This document shows positions 40,035 through 52,616 of a DNA stretch of 64,000 bases, in pieces. The position numbers were made by a program, and so were the translations under genes. Below the pieces are notes generated by a model that did no database searches, had not been told where the DNA came from, and was given only the letters and a program-made list of their open reading frames with translations. This DNA is from an uncultured Collinsella sp. GTDB lineage: Bacteria; Actinomycetota; Coriobacteriia; Coriobacteriales; Coriobacteriaceae. The stretch spans positions 62,001-126,000 of the forward strand of contig CAAFZX010000004.1 of assembly GCA_900767675.1 (NCBI GenBank), read 5' to 3'. How positions within the stretch are numbered: the stretch's first letter is position 1; each line of letters opens with the position of its first letter.

Positions 40035-43000
40035 CTACTTAGCCTTGCTGCGACGATGGAAGAAAGCGCCGATCGCGGCGATGATGGCGCCAAGACCACC
40101 GACGGTCACGACGGTCGCCGCCGTCTGGTCGCCGGTATTGGGGATCGCCGAACCGTTCTTCTTGCTGCCCTGGGCCTTGTCGCCTGCGGGCTTGCCCGCC
40201 TGGTTGCCGCCGTTCGAGCCATTGCCGGAACCCTGGTTGCCCGAGCCGCCCTGATTGCCGGAGTCGGCATCCTTGAGGCTCTCAATGGCCAGCTTGAGCT
40301 GGTCATAGGCCGTCTGGAGCTGGGTGTCGGAAGCATTCTCATCACCCAAGACGTCCTCGGCGTAGGTAATGGCATCCGTCAGGGCCTTAACAGACTCGTC
40401 CGTCTTGCCCCTGGTGTCAGTCTCCTTCGCCTGCTTGACCAGGGCCTTGAGCTGCTTCTTAGTCGGATTCTCGACCGGGACCACCGGGGTCTTCTCGAGC
40501 GCGCCGCGGGCGCTCTCGAGCGCCCTGAGCGCCTGGTCGACCTCGTCCTGCGTGGCATCCTCATCGCTCAAGATGGCGCGGGCGCTCGCCAGGGCGTTCT
40601 CGAGCGCCGTCCAGGAGGCCTCGGTGTAGTCACCGGCCTTGAGGTCGCCGGCAGCAACCTCGGCATCAACCTTTTCGATCGCGGCAGCGAGATCATCCTT
40701 CGCCACCGGATCGGGGACGGCCGTACCGTAGAACTTGAGCTCCGCCATGCTGCAGTAGGCATCGACGTTGCCACCGCCGGCGTGAATCACCTTGACGGTC
40801 ACGTAGCGACCGCGCGCGGCGCCAAAGCTCATCTGTTTCCAGTCGCCACGGTCGGTGAGCACGCGGCCGTCGTTGTCGAAGGCAAACGTACCCATCGACG
40901 CGGCGGTGCCCATCTCATAGCCGTCGGCAGTATCGGAGACCAGTATCTCGGCCTCGAAGATATCACCGTTAGTGCCGCCGTCCTGGCGCGGCAGGAACGT
41001 GACGTCGGTGAGATCGTAGTCGCGGCCCAGGTCGACACTCAGATACTGGGGCATACCGGTCCCATGGGCCCAGTCGCTGTGCCAGAGCGTCCGCTCGTCG
41101 CCGTCGAGAGCGTTGACGGCGGCGTTGCCCTCGTAGTCGGCCTCGCTCGAGAAGCCGGCCACCTTGACGTTCTTGCGGTTCTCGGGCGTGTTGATGAGGA
41201 TCTTCTCATCGACAGGGCGCATCTTGAGGCCGTCGATGGCCTTCTCGATCTTGGCTGTGGCGTCTGCGACATCCTTCTTGCTATAGCTGCCCTGGCCGCT
41301 GTCGAGGAGCTTCTGAGCCGCCTCGACCGCAGTGGTGAGAGCTGCGTAGGAATCCTTGGTGTAGACGGACTCGCTGTAGCCCGCGGCCTTGGAAAGCGCT
41401 GCCACGAGCGCAGAGGTATCGACACCAGCCTTGACCTCGACCTCATAGGATACGGTCTTGGAGGGGTCGAGTACCGACGCCACCGTGATCGTTGCCTTGC
41501 CGGCCTTGTTGGCACGCAGGTAGTAACTCACGCTATCGCCAGCCTGAACAGCGGAGACGCTTACCACAGAGGGGTCGGAGCTCTCGACCGTCACATAGGG
41601 GTAGCCGGCGCTCTCAGGCGTGGCCTTGGCGTCGACGAGCGTAACGTCGCCTTCAAAGAACTCGGTCTGGTTCTTGCCTAGCTCGACACCCTCGATGGCC
41701 TCGACACCCTGCGTGTAGTTGAAGTTGACCTCACGCAGTGTGAGCATCTGGTCACCCGATGCCTCAAGCGGCGTGACCTCGACCTTGGTCGCCTTCTTGC
41801 CCTTGTTCTCGGCAGAGAGGCCAAAGGCGTAGCGAGCCCGGAAGGAATCGTACTCCCCGCCCGCGAACTCTTGGGTCGAGCCATCCTCGAACGTCACGAC
41901 GGCCTTGATCTTCTGCACGGTTCCGTTGCCACCGTTGCGGTTAACGACCTCGACGCTATCGAGTTTCGACGGCGTCTTAAATGCGAATGTCATCGTGGTG
42001 GGAAGCTTCACGTAACTCGGAAGCTTACCCTCGCTGTCCCAGTTGGCGTTCCAGTTCCATAGGAACTCAAAGCCGTTGTCGCCCTCGTTATTATCGAACA
42101 GCGCGTTATAGCTCTTCTGCTGGATAAGTTTCTCGACGTTGGTCCCGTCGTCGGTCGTGAGCTCATCGTTGGTCATCGTGATGTTGAAGGTATCCTGACC
42201 GTACTCGGCGACCGTTGGCTGAGGAATATCCGGCATCGTCACCGTGCCGTCGCTCGCAAACTCAAGTGCGTCGCATGCCGGACCGATGAGCCAAGATGTC
42301 GAGGGCAATTCGACCTTGCCAGCGGTCTTGGCCTTGAGCTTGAAACTCGCCACCGCGCCGGTACCGTTGTAGAGCTTGCCATCGCCGCGGTTGGCAAAGG
42401 CGAGATTAATAGTCTGCGTTCTGTCCGCGAACTGGACCTTCTCGCGAGACAGGTTCTCCATGCCGGCAGTCGAGCCGTCCTGCGCGATGCTCTCAGAAAC
42501 AAACTCGAACTGGTCGCTCTTGAAGTTGACGAGAGCGCCCAGGGCATTGACGTTCTTGGCGTCGGCCGCATAGACATCAACGGTGATCTCATCACCAGCC
42601 TCGACCTCGGTCTTGCTCGGAATCACCGCGAGCGAACCGGTGACCTTGCCCTTTTGTTTAGTGCCGCCGTCAAGACCCGCCATGGTGAACGAGTAATCGT
42701 AGACGTCGTAAACGCCGTTATCGTTGAGGTCGGCGAAGTGGTCGCGGATCTGCGAGCCGAACGTCGGGGTATCGGGCTCGCGATTCTCGAGGCCCAGATA
42801 GTTCTTCATGTTGGAGTAGTCTCCGTCGGAGATCGTGGCCTTGTTAAGGTTGGAGCCCACGGCGAAGCCATCCGTGCCGTCGGTCTTGTAGATGGCAATC
42901 TCGGACGCGGAGAAGAAATTGCCGACCGAGGCGAGCGGTGTCATGCGCACGTAACGGGCGGCCACGGTGCCGTCAAACGCTACCGTCTTACAATCAGCGG

Positions 43001-46000
43001 AACGTGCCCAATCGACCTCCCGGCTCGTCCAGTGGACACCATCGAGACTCGTCTCAACACGCATCTTGGTCACAGTGCCGTTGCCGGCGTCATCGCGCGG
43101 ATAGTACTCGAGCTTATCGAGCTTGTAAGCGCGTCCATAGTCAACGGTAAGCGCCTTGCCCAGATCGTTGCCGCCGGAGTGGAAACCGCCGTCGCCCGAC
43201 TGGAACTCATGGTCGAAGGCGAGCTCGGCCTTATGGCTGCCGTAAAGTGAGCCCTCCCAGGTGATTTCCTCGGCGTCGGGGACGTTCCGCCACGGATCGA
43301 GTGCGGAGTTCGCCTCGAGCACATCGCTCCAGGCGGAGTAACCCGCGGCGTTGCGCGAACGAATCTGGTAGGTGTGCTTGCTATTGTAGGCGAGGTCGGT
43401 GTGCGTGAACTCGGCCGCATCACCCACGGCGAACACAGTGCCGTCGACCTTAAGGTCGTAGGAGGTAGCACCATCGACCTTTCCCCAGGTGAGCTTGATG
43501 CTCGTTGGGGTCGTGACGTCCTCGGGGGCGGCAAGGTTCGTGGGTGCGGAAAGGTTCTCGTTGAGGCGATCGGCTGTGAGCGTGGCGTCGGCGCTCACGA
43601 AACCGCCCAGCTCGAGCGTCTGCGCCGCTGCAGCAACATCGGTCTTCGCGAACTTGACGTAGACCTTGGGGTTCGTGGTGATCTTGGTGTTGTTGAAGCT
43701 CTCGCCCTGCTCGGCCTCGGTGCCGTCCGCATCGCTGCCGTAGTGGTTGAGGTTGGGAGTCTTGCTGTAAAAGTAGACCGCCTGGCCGGCCTCGGGGGTC
43801 GCGGCGTCAAAGGTCTCCTGCGAGTCGACCTCAACCACGTTGAGTGCGGATCCGCCGTTCTTGGCGACAATGTTCGTGGGCTTGGCGGACACGTTGGCCA
43901 CGAAGGTCGTGGTGCGGTTGGAGTCGTAGCCGTTATAGCCACCCTGCGAGGCCTCGGCGGTAAAGGTCGCGGTGCCGCCTGCGGCCTTGGAGCTGTAGAC
44001 GGTGCTCACATGCTTCCCGTAGGAGATATTGTCGATCGTGCCGTAGGAATCGTCCTCAGTCGTGTTGTTTTCGATGGAGGAGCCGTCGTCCTCGTACTGC
44101 GTAAAGGTGCCGTCGCCCTCGGTGGCGAAGAACTCGACGATACGCTGACTGCGGTCGGTACCCTTGGTGTTGGTGTCGCTCACTGCCTCGGGGTTGTTGT
44201 TCTCGGCGTACATCGGCACGATAGCGTTGGCCTTCACAAACAGTGGCAGCTTCCAAAGCGGAGCCTCGTAGTTGTTGAGAACCTGGCCGCCGCGATACTG
44301 CTTACCCGAGAAGTAGTCGATCCAGATGGTGGGATTCTCGTCGGTGCCGTAGTTGGGGAGGTAGATCCCATTGCGAATGTCGTTGCCGTTCTCATCTGCC
44401 TGGGTATCCTGATACACCGGTGCCACTAGGAAGTTCTCACCGAACATATACTGGTACTGCGTCGAAGTGCTTGCGGCGTACTCGGAGTTGTCAGAAAGCA
44501 GCATGGCGCGGATCATGGGCAGGCCGGCATCACCATTACCCGTGTCGATGTTGGCCGCCGAGGCCGCGGCCGTGTAGATATAGGGCATAAGCTGCGCCTT
44601 GAGCTTGAGGTAGAAACGCGAGATGCCCGTGTAGGGATCGCCGTGCGTCATGGGCGATTTGCGGAAGGTGCCCCAACCGTCCATGTCGAGCATAGAGGGC
44701 GTGAACGTCTTCCACTGGTAGTCACGCGCAGAGATGATGGGGTCGCCGCCAAAGATGCCGTCCATGTCTGAGCCGATGTTGGGGTTGCCCGAAAGACTCT
44801 GACCGATATACGTGGGGATATGGAAGCGAATGTACTCCCAGTTACCGCCATACTGGTCGCCGGTCCAAATGCCGCCAAAGCGCTGCGTGCCGGCCCAACC
44901 ATCGAGCGTGATGATGTTGGGGCGCTTGTTGGCGCCGGTCGTCACCGTGTCATAAGCTGTCTTGATGCCATTAAGACCAAAGGAGTAGCCAGATCCAACC
45001 CAGGCGACGTCGGTCTTAAGGGTAGAGATGCCTCCCGTCTTGACCTCGGCGTCGAAGTCGCGAAGCAGGTGCCACGGGGTCTCGGAGTTGCTGTCGGGCT
45101 CAAGGTTGGACTGGGTCCACAAGCCCGTGCTCACACCCTTGGAGTTGGCATACTCGGTGAACTTCTTAAGGTTGTCGACATTGGCACGCACGGCGTTAAG
45201 ACGGTCAGCCGAGCTCGTTCCGTCGGAGTTGACGCCGCCGGTCTTGTAGTAACCGTTCTGGCCATAGCCGGCGCCGTAGCCGTCGTTCGGCAGGAACCAG
45301 CCGAGCGGCATGTCGTTGTCCTCGTAGTCATCGATAACCTGCCGAGCAGAGAACTGGCGGTCGAAATCGGTCGCCTTCATGTTCTCGGTATCGACCGTAG
45401 GGCCCTCACCGTTGAGCGTCTCGGCCGCAAGTGTGCCGTCGAGCTTGTAGCCCGTCGACATGCCAGATTCGTACTTAACGTCGCCCTTCTCGCTCGAGGG
45501 CTTGCTGCCCTTGGTCTCCCACTTCTTTTGACCCGAGGTCGTTGACCAGCCATCACGATTATAGGCATTAAGATGACCCAAGTAGAAACCGTACTCGGGC
45601 AACAGCACCGGGTTACCGGTCACCTTGTAGTAGTCCTGCAGCATCTCGGTTGCCACGTTCGAAGCGCCCTCGTTGGTCGCCACGAAGTAATAGGCATCAA
45701 ACTCATTCTCGCTGTGCAAAGTCGTGACCGTCGATGAGTCCGTGGAACCGAAGTCGTAGGAACCCTCTGCAAACGTGTTTCGGAGCACGCCGTAGCCGTC
45801 GCTCGTCCAATAGAACGGGTTGGGCGAGGCAACGCCGCCATCGGTCCAGTTGTTAGTGTTGGAGATGGCGATGGTCTGGTTGGTATGCAGGAAGCGGCCG
45901 TTCTGGGTGCCGCCGCCAAAGAAGTTCTCGGACTTCTCCTTGGCGAGCGTCTGGACGGTACCCTTCTTATCAAGGTCGAGGGGCGCGGACTCAGAAACCA

Positions 46001-46448
46001 CGCCACGGTCGCCTGACTTGATACTCATCTTGCCAGTCGCCTTGTCCAGGATCACGGTCGCCTTTCCGCCGGTGATCTCGATAGTGTCGCCCTTGTCGGC
46101 AACCGTCGCACTCGGCTTGCTGTAGGTGTCCGAGGTATCGGGCTGAGCCTGGATCTTAGCCGTGTGGGACTTACTGCGCGGCGTGGCGTACTCGGAAAAC
46201 TCACCCTTGGGGTCGACGTTATAACGGAAAATACCGTCCTCGAGGAACGTAATACGGCCCTTGATGCCGTCAGCGAAATCGATGTCGACGACGTTCGAGG
46301 CAGACTGAGACACGGTCGCTGAGTCGACGCCCTTGAGTGGCGTGGCAATCGCCTGCTGGGGATTGGCAAACACGAGCGTCGCCGCAGTGGCGACGAGGAC
46401 CGCGCTTCCCTTCACCCACCGTTTCGTAAAAATGGAATTCCTACGCAC
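40035..46448 (-). CDS. Secreted, wall-anchored GH31 glycosidase with multiple binding modules
   Basis: This is an exo-glycosidase of 2,137 residues. Signal peptide 1-36, then an N-terminal beta domain. The GH31 barrel is ~270-700, with presumed nucleophile Asp479 in LKTDVAWVGSGYSFGLNG and acid/base Asp561 or 563 in GSDMDGIFGG. The divergent nucleophile motif recalls GH31 alpha-N-acetylgalactosaminidases rather than alpha-glucosidases, so mucin O-glycans are a likely target (inference). Next come fibronectin III (~965-1043), F5/8-C (~1050-1190), a dockerin-like DLNDNGVYDVYDYS (~1238), a cohesin-like domain (~1270-1400), a discoidin-like domain (~1440-1575), Big_2, FIVAR, F5/8-C (~1755-1905) and FIVAR repeats. 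IPNTGD at ~2103 is the sorting signal. It uses a GTG start with AAGGAG 5 nt upstream. Confidence 0.92.
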   Translation of the reverse strand: MRRNSIFTKRWVKGSAVLVATAATLVFANPQQAIATPLKGVDSATVSQSASNVVDIDFADGIKGRITFLEDGIFRYNVDPKGEFSEYATPRSKSHTAKIQAQPDTSDTYSKPSATVADKGDTIEITGGKATVILDKATGKMSIKSGDRGVVSESAPLDLDKKGTVQTLAKEKSENFFGGGTQNGRFLHTNQTIAISNTNNWTDGGVASPNPFYWTSDGYGVLRNTFAEGSYDFGSTDSSTVTTLHSENEFDAYYFVATNEGASNVATEMLQDYYKVTGNPVLLPEYGFYLGHLNAYNRDGWSTTSGQKKWETKGSKPSSEKGDVKYESGMSTGYKLDGTLAAETLNGEGPTVDTENMKATDFDRQFSARQVIDDYEDNDMPLGWFLPNDGYGAGYGQNGYYKTGGVNSDGTSSADRLNAVRANVDNLKKFTEYANSKGVSTGLWTQSNLEPDSNSETPWHLLRDFDAEVKTGGISTLKTDVAWVGSGYSFGLNGIKTAYDTVTTGANKRPNIITLDGWAGTQRFGGIWTGDQYGGNWEYIRFHIPTYIGQSLSGNPNIGSDMDGIFGGDPIISARDYQWKTFTPSMLDMDGWGTFRKSPMTHGDPYTGISRFYLKLKAQLMPYIYTAAASAANIDTGNGDAGLPMIRAMLLSDNSEYAASTSTQYQYMFGENFLVAPVYQDTQADENGNDIRNGIYLPNYGTDENPTIWIDYFSGKQYRGGQVLNNYEAPLWKLPLFVKANAIVPMYAENNNPEAVSDTNTKGTDRSQRIVEFFATEGDGTFTQYEDDGSSIENNTTEDDSYGTIDNISYGKHVSTVYSSKAAGGTATFTAEASQGGYNGYDSNRTTTFVANVSAKPTNIVAKNGGSALNVVEVDSQETFDAATPEAGQAVYFYSKTPNLNHYGSDADGTEAEQGESFNNTKITTNPKVYVKFAKTDVAAAAQTLELGGFVSADATLTADRLNENLSAPTNLAAPEDVTTPTSIKLTWGKVDGATSYDLKVDGTVFAVGDAAEFTHTDLAYNSKHTYQIRSRNAAGYSAWSDVLEANSALDPWRNVPDAEEITWEGSLYGSHKAELAFDHEFQSGDGGFHSGGNDLGKALTVDYGRAYKLDKLEYYPRDDAGNGTVTKMRVETSLDGVHWTSREVDWARSADCKTVAFDGTVAARYVRMTPLASVGNFFSASEIAIYKTDGTDGFAVGSNLNKATISDGDYSNMKNYLGLENREPDTPTFGSQIRDHFADLNDNGVYDVYDYSFTMAGLDGGTKQKGKVTGSLAVIPSKTEVEAGDEITVDVYAADAKNVNALGALVNFKSDQFEFVSESIAQDGSTAGMENLSREKVQFADRTQTINLAFANRGDGKLYNGTGAVASFKLKAKTAGKVELPSTSWLIGPACDALEFASDGTVTMPDIPQPTVAEYGQDTFNITMTNDELTTDDGTNVEKLIQQKSYNALFDNNEGDNGFEFLWNWNANWDSEGKLPSYVKLPTTMTFAFKTPSKLDSVEVVNRNGGNGTVQKIKAVVTFEDGSTQEFAGGEYDSFRARYAFGLSAENKGKKATKVEVTPLEASGDQMLTLREVNFNYTQGVEAIEGVELGKNQTEFFEGDVTLVDAKATPESAGYPYVTVESSDPSVVSVSAVQAGDSVSYYLRANKAGKATITVASVLDPSKTVSYEVEVKAGVDTSALVAALSKAAGYSESVYTKDSYAALTTAVEAAQKLLDSGQGSYSKKDVADATAKIEKAIDGLKMRPVDEKILINTPENRKNVKVAGFSSEADYEGNAAVNALDGDERTLWHSDWAHGTGMPQYLSVDLGRDYDLTDVTFLPRQDGGTNGDIFEAEILVSDTADGYEMGTAASMGTFAFDNDGRVLTDRGDWKQMSFGAARGRYVTVKVIHAGGGNVDAYCSMAELKFYGTAVPDPVAKDDLAAAIEKVDAEVAAGDLKAGDYTEASWTALENALASARAILSDEDATQDEVDQALRALESARGALEKTPVVPVENPTKKQLKALVKQAKETDTRGKTDESVKALTDAITYAEDVLGDENASDTQLQTAYDQLKLAIESLKDADSGNQGGSGNQGSGNGSNGGNQAGKPAGDKAQGSKKNGSAIPNTGDQTAATVVTVGGLGAIIAAIGAFFHRRSKAK

Positions 46449-46569
46449 CTGGACTCCTTCCCTCCGACATGCGGAAGCGTCGCGGACGCACGCCCTGCAG
46501 CATGGGCGAACGCATCAAACGGGGGGTGTTCGGTACATTCCGCGCAGTGGGCCCACCCGTTACCAAGGG

Positions 46570-46770
46570 GTCAACTGGTAGTAACCAGATATCCGCCTAT
46601 TAGGTTGTATCAGCATACGGGAGCAGTTGCGCAACCAAGTTCGTAATTCTCCCAGTGGTATTAAAATGAGCGTCAATGGCAAGGTGGGCTAAATAAGCCA
46701 TACCAATTGGTTCTTCAGTCAAATACCAATTAAGCAAAAATGTACTGTTTATCTGGTATTACACAGACCG
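46570..46770 (-). promoter_or_regulatory. Promoter region of GH31 gene with repeated TGGTATT half-sites
   Basis: This AT-rich stretch carries at least four TGGTATT-type half-sites: TGGTATTAAA (~46654), ACCAATTGGT palindrome with ATACCAATT (~46700), ATACCAATT again (~46723) and CTGGTATTAC (~46754), plus CTGGTAGTAACCAG at 46575. GntR/HutC-type regulators of amino-sugar genes use similar TGGT...ACCA operators, so repression relieved by an amino sugar is inferred. Confidence 0.45.
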
Positions 46771-46772
46771 TA

Positions 46773-46818
46773 CCTTTCTCTCGGGAACTGGGCTTCGCGA
46801 AGTTTCCCGAGGGAAAGG
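46773..46818. repeat. Strong hairpin in the GH31 upstream region
   Basis: CCTTTCTCTCGGGAA (46773-46787) pairs with TTCCCGAGGGAAAGG (46804-46818) across a loop containing GGGCTTCGCG. It lacks a T-tract in either direction and separates the TGGTATT region from the unexplained stretch to its right. Confidence 0.55.
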
Positions 46819-47146
46819 CTCAGCCGCCACCCTGCGACCTACCGGATATTGCCATGACGTACGTTGGCTGATTTGGTTTGGATAAAAAGGTTGACGGAGA
46901 GTGATGGGCAGTTAGTTCAGATACGTATAATTTGGCCGTGGCCCTGGGCACGAAACTGCCGCTTGGAAGCCGGCGCGGACCCAGTATTGGGCCGTTCCCA
47001 GCTTGACAGAGCGTCTTCATCGATTCAGATTGCCAAAAAAAGGCTGAATGAGTCCAAATCGATCTTCTCCTACTCTCTAGAAAATACGAATTTGAACTAA
47101 CTGTCCAGAGGCGTCCTCGACTAACAGTAAAAAGGCCTCCATACAA
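46819..47146. other. Unexplained non-coding stretch, possible small RNA
   Basis: No convincing gene. A 123-codon frame on the minus strand (46820-47191) lacks a ribosome site, has Ser/Arg-rich composition and looks untranslated. On the plus strand, TACGTATAAT (46922-46931) is a good -10. AAAAAAAGGC follows at ~47034, and the stretch ends in a bidirectional terminator at 47147. A rightward RNA of ~210-250 nt is possible. Confidence 0.35.
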
Positions 47147-47188
47147 AGAGTGGGCCCTGCCGCTCGAACGAACGGCAGGGCCCACTCT
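47147..47188. terminator. 16-bp bidirectional terminator
   Basis: AGAGTGGGCCCTGCCG (47147-47162) pairs with CGGCAGGGCCCACTCT (47173-47188). CATTTTCTATTT follows on the plus side and TTTGTATGG on the minus side. It can end carB transcription and any RNA coming from the left. Confidence 0.8.
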
Positions 47189-47286
47189 CATTTTCTATTT
47201 AGCCTTAGTCATCGCACAAAGCCCCTTCGGCAGCACACGGTGCACCCAAGTCGCCGCAGGCCGGGGCGGGGGCCGACCAGGTCACA

Positions 47287-50601
<3,315 letters not shown>

Positions 50602-50699
50602 GTTTAAAACCTCCTAGAGAGGCTGACTCAATGTTTTGGAAAAGTCAGCGAGGGTGCAGCTGGTGCATCAGGTTGCCGTGATGCGAGGGCGCGCTGGGC

Positions 50700-52205
50700 T
50701 TATGCCCGCGCGTCCGAAGCAGAACGGCAAGATGATGTGCCAGATGCAGCCGCAGCGTCGACCGGTCCGCCGTTCGGTAGAACGGCGGAACCATCGTCGG
50801 CAAAATTCCAACCGGCAAGTCGGTCCTTCGCGGTGTCGATGGCCAGGTAGTTCTCCTCGCCGTCCATGAGTCGCGTAAAGGCGGTAAAGAGATAGTGGGC
50901 ATCGGTGGGGCCGGGCGAGGCCTCGGGGTGGTACTGGACCGAGAAGCACGGGGCGTCGAGCAGCTGGATGCCCTCGGCGGTGCCGTCGTTGAGGTTCACG
51001 TGCGTCAGGCGAATGCGGCCGAAGCGCTCGTTCATCACGACCGGCGCGATGCCACGGCGCACCCAGGCGCGCAGGTCGCCATCGACCGCATGCTCGGTCT
51101 CGCCGCCGGAAAGCTCCGGGATCAGTTTGCCCAGACTGGGGAACAGTAGGCCAAAGCCGTGGTTTTGCGCGGTGATCTCCACGCGACGGCTCACCAGGTT
51201 CATAACCGGCTGGTTACCGCCACGGTGGCCGAATTTAAGCTTTTCCATTTGGGCGCCGCACGCCAAGCTGATCATCTGGTGACCAAGGCAAATGCCAAAG
51301 ACCGGCACCTTGCCGATCAGCTGCTGCACCTGCTCGTAGGTCTCCACCACGGCATCGGGGTCGCCGGGGCCGTTGGATAAAAAGACGCCGTCGGGATTCA
51401 TGTCGAGCACCTGCTGGGCGGGCGTATCCCACGGCACGACGGTAAGGTCACAGCCAGCGCGGACCAGGCCCTCCAGGATGCCGCGCTTCACGCCGCAGTC
51501 GTAGGCGACCACGTTGTGACGGGCAGGAGCGGCAGGGGCAAGCGCAAAGTCATGCGTAGCGGGCAGATCGCTCGCGGCAAAAGCGTGGAGCTCAGAGCAA
51601 CTCACGGTCTTAACCAGGTTCTCGCCCACCAGCGTCGGCGCTGCGTCCAGACGCTCGGCAAGCTCGGCGACGTCAAAGATTTCCGTCGAGACAATACCCA
51701 TCTTGGAGCCGGTGTCACGCAGGTGGCGTACAAGAGCGCGGGTGTCGACGCCCTCGATGGCGACAATGCCGTGGGCACGCAGGTACTCCGACACGCTGAC
51801 GGCCGAGCGCCAGTTGGAAGGCGTGGCGCACATGTCGCGGACGATCATGCCGCGCATGGCGGGAGCGTTCGCGGAGCGAGCGGTATCGCCGGGGAAGGCC
51901 GACTGGACGTCGGTCTCGTCGATGCCGTAGTTACCGATCTGTGGATAGGTCATGGTTACGATTTGGCCGGCATAACTCGGGTCGGTCATGACCTCAAAGT
52001 AGCCCTCAAGCGAGGTGTTGAAGCAGACCTCGCCGGTCGCGGTACCCTCGGCACCGCATGCACGGCCATAAAAAATGGTCCCATCCTCAAGGTACAGGAT
52101 GCAGGGACCGCAGGTGCCCTTGCTGGTTTTGGCCAGCATGCGCTGGCAAAGCTCGCTGGGCGCGAAGGTGCGGGCAGCAATGCCCGCAGTATGGTTGTTC
52201 GCCAT
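50700..52205 (-). CDS. carA: Carbamoyl-phosphate synthase, small (glutaminase) subunit, extended
   Basis: This is the glutamine amidotransferase partner of CarB, 501 residues against a usual ~360-390. The core is intact: YLEDGTIFYGRACGAEG, TDPSYAGQIVTMTYPQIGNY, catalytic Cys in FGICLGHQM, and His/Glu in SVQYHPEASPGP. The extra length lies in a ~30-residue N-terminus, a ~37-residue insertion between TAQNHGF and THVNLNDGT (LLFPSLGKLIPELSGGETEH and onward), and a ~50-residue C-terminal tail rich in Ala/Ser. AAGGAG precedes the ATG by 5 nt. It lies in operon order carA-carB. Confidence 0.95.
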   Translation of the reverse strand: MANNHTAGIAARTFAPSELCQRMLAKTSKGTCGPCILYLEDGTIFYGRACGAEGTATGEVCFNTSLEGYFEVMTDPSYAGQIVTMTYPQIGNYGIDETDVQSAFPGDTARSANAPAMRGMIVRDMCATPSNWRSAVSVSEYLRAHGIVAIEGVDTRALVRHLRDTGSKMGIVSTEIFDVAELAERLDAAPTLVGENLVKTVSCSELHAFAASDLPATHDFALAPAAPARHNVVAYDCGVKRGILEGLVRAGCDLTVVPWDTPAQQVLDMNPDGVFLSNGPGDPDAVVETYEQVQQLIGKVPVFGICLGHQMISLACGAQMEKLKFGHRGGNQPVMNLVSRRVEITAQNHGFGLLFPSLGKLIPELSGGETEHAVDGDLRAWVRRGIAPVVMNERFGRIRLTHVNLNDGTAEGIQLLDAPCFSVQYHPEASPGPTDAHYLFTAFTRLMDGEENYLAIDTAKDRLAGWNFADDGSAVLPNGGPVDAAAASGTSSCRSASDARA

Positions 52206-52342
52206 AATTCTCCTTCCCGGTCTCTCCGGACCGGCTTAAAGGTTGGTAGTTAGGCCTTGCGGTATTGTAACCGCAAGCATGCACCATAGCGTTAATTTCA
52301 TTGAAATGTTTACGAAATGATAATTATGACTTTCTATGCATA
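52206..52342 (-). promoter_or_regulatory. carA leader/promoter region
   Basis: An AT-rich stretch carries ATTATGACTTTCTATGCATAAT (two halves ATTATG / CATAAT, 52324-52345), which has the look of an operator. CTTGCGGT/ACCGCAAG forms a small hairpin at 52257-52278. No PyrR leader or attenuator was recognised. ArgR-type control is possible, but the match is too loose to claim. Confidence 0.35.
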
Positions 52343-52563
52343 ATGATTTTTCTGGGACGGGGATTAAAAAATCATTCTGTCATGCATGCAGTTGGCGAGT
52401 AGTCAATTTGGGACGGGGCTATTTTAGCTGCCACGGCCGGTGGCACACCGGTTAGGTTGGTCGACGGCGTGGGTAGCTAAAATAGCCCCGTCCCAAATTG
52501 ACTACTCAGCGACAAAGCCCCGCTCTCAGAATGATTTTTTTATCCCCGTCCCAGAAAAATCAT
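52343..52563. repeat. Two nested inverted repeats with GGGACGGGG cores
   Basis: The outer arms at 52343-52379 and 52527-52563 match at 36 of 37 positions (ATGATTTTTCTGGGACGGGG at the outer end). The inner arms at 52397-52429 and 52475-52507 are a perfect 33-bp pair (GAGTAGTCAATTTGGGACGG at the outer end). The centre holds GCCACGGCCGGTGGC. Each arm carries its own TGGGACGGGG. Confidence 0.85.
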
Positions 52564-52616
52564 CCCGCGCGGGCACTTGGCTCACGCGGGATGACATCGT
52601 TCAATGTGGCTGCGGA

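Noticed and set aside
46820..47191. 123-codon hypothetical gene on the minus strand
   Set aside because: No ribosome-binding site, it overlaps a strong terminator at its 5' end, and the Ser/Arg/Pro-rich composition looks random. It is kept only as an unexplained region.
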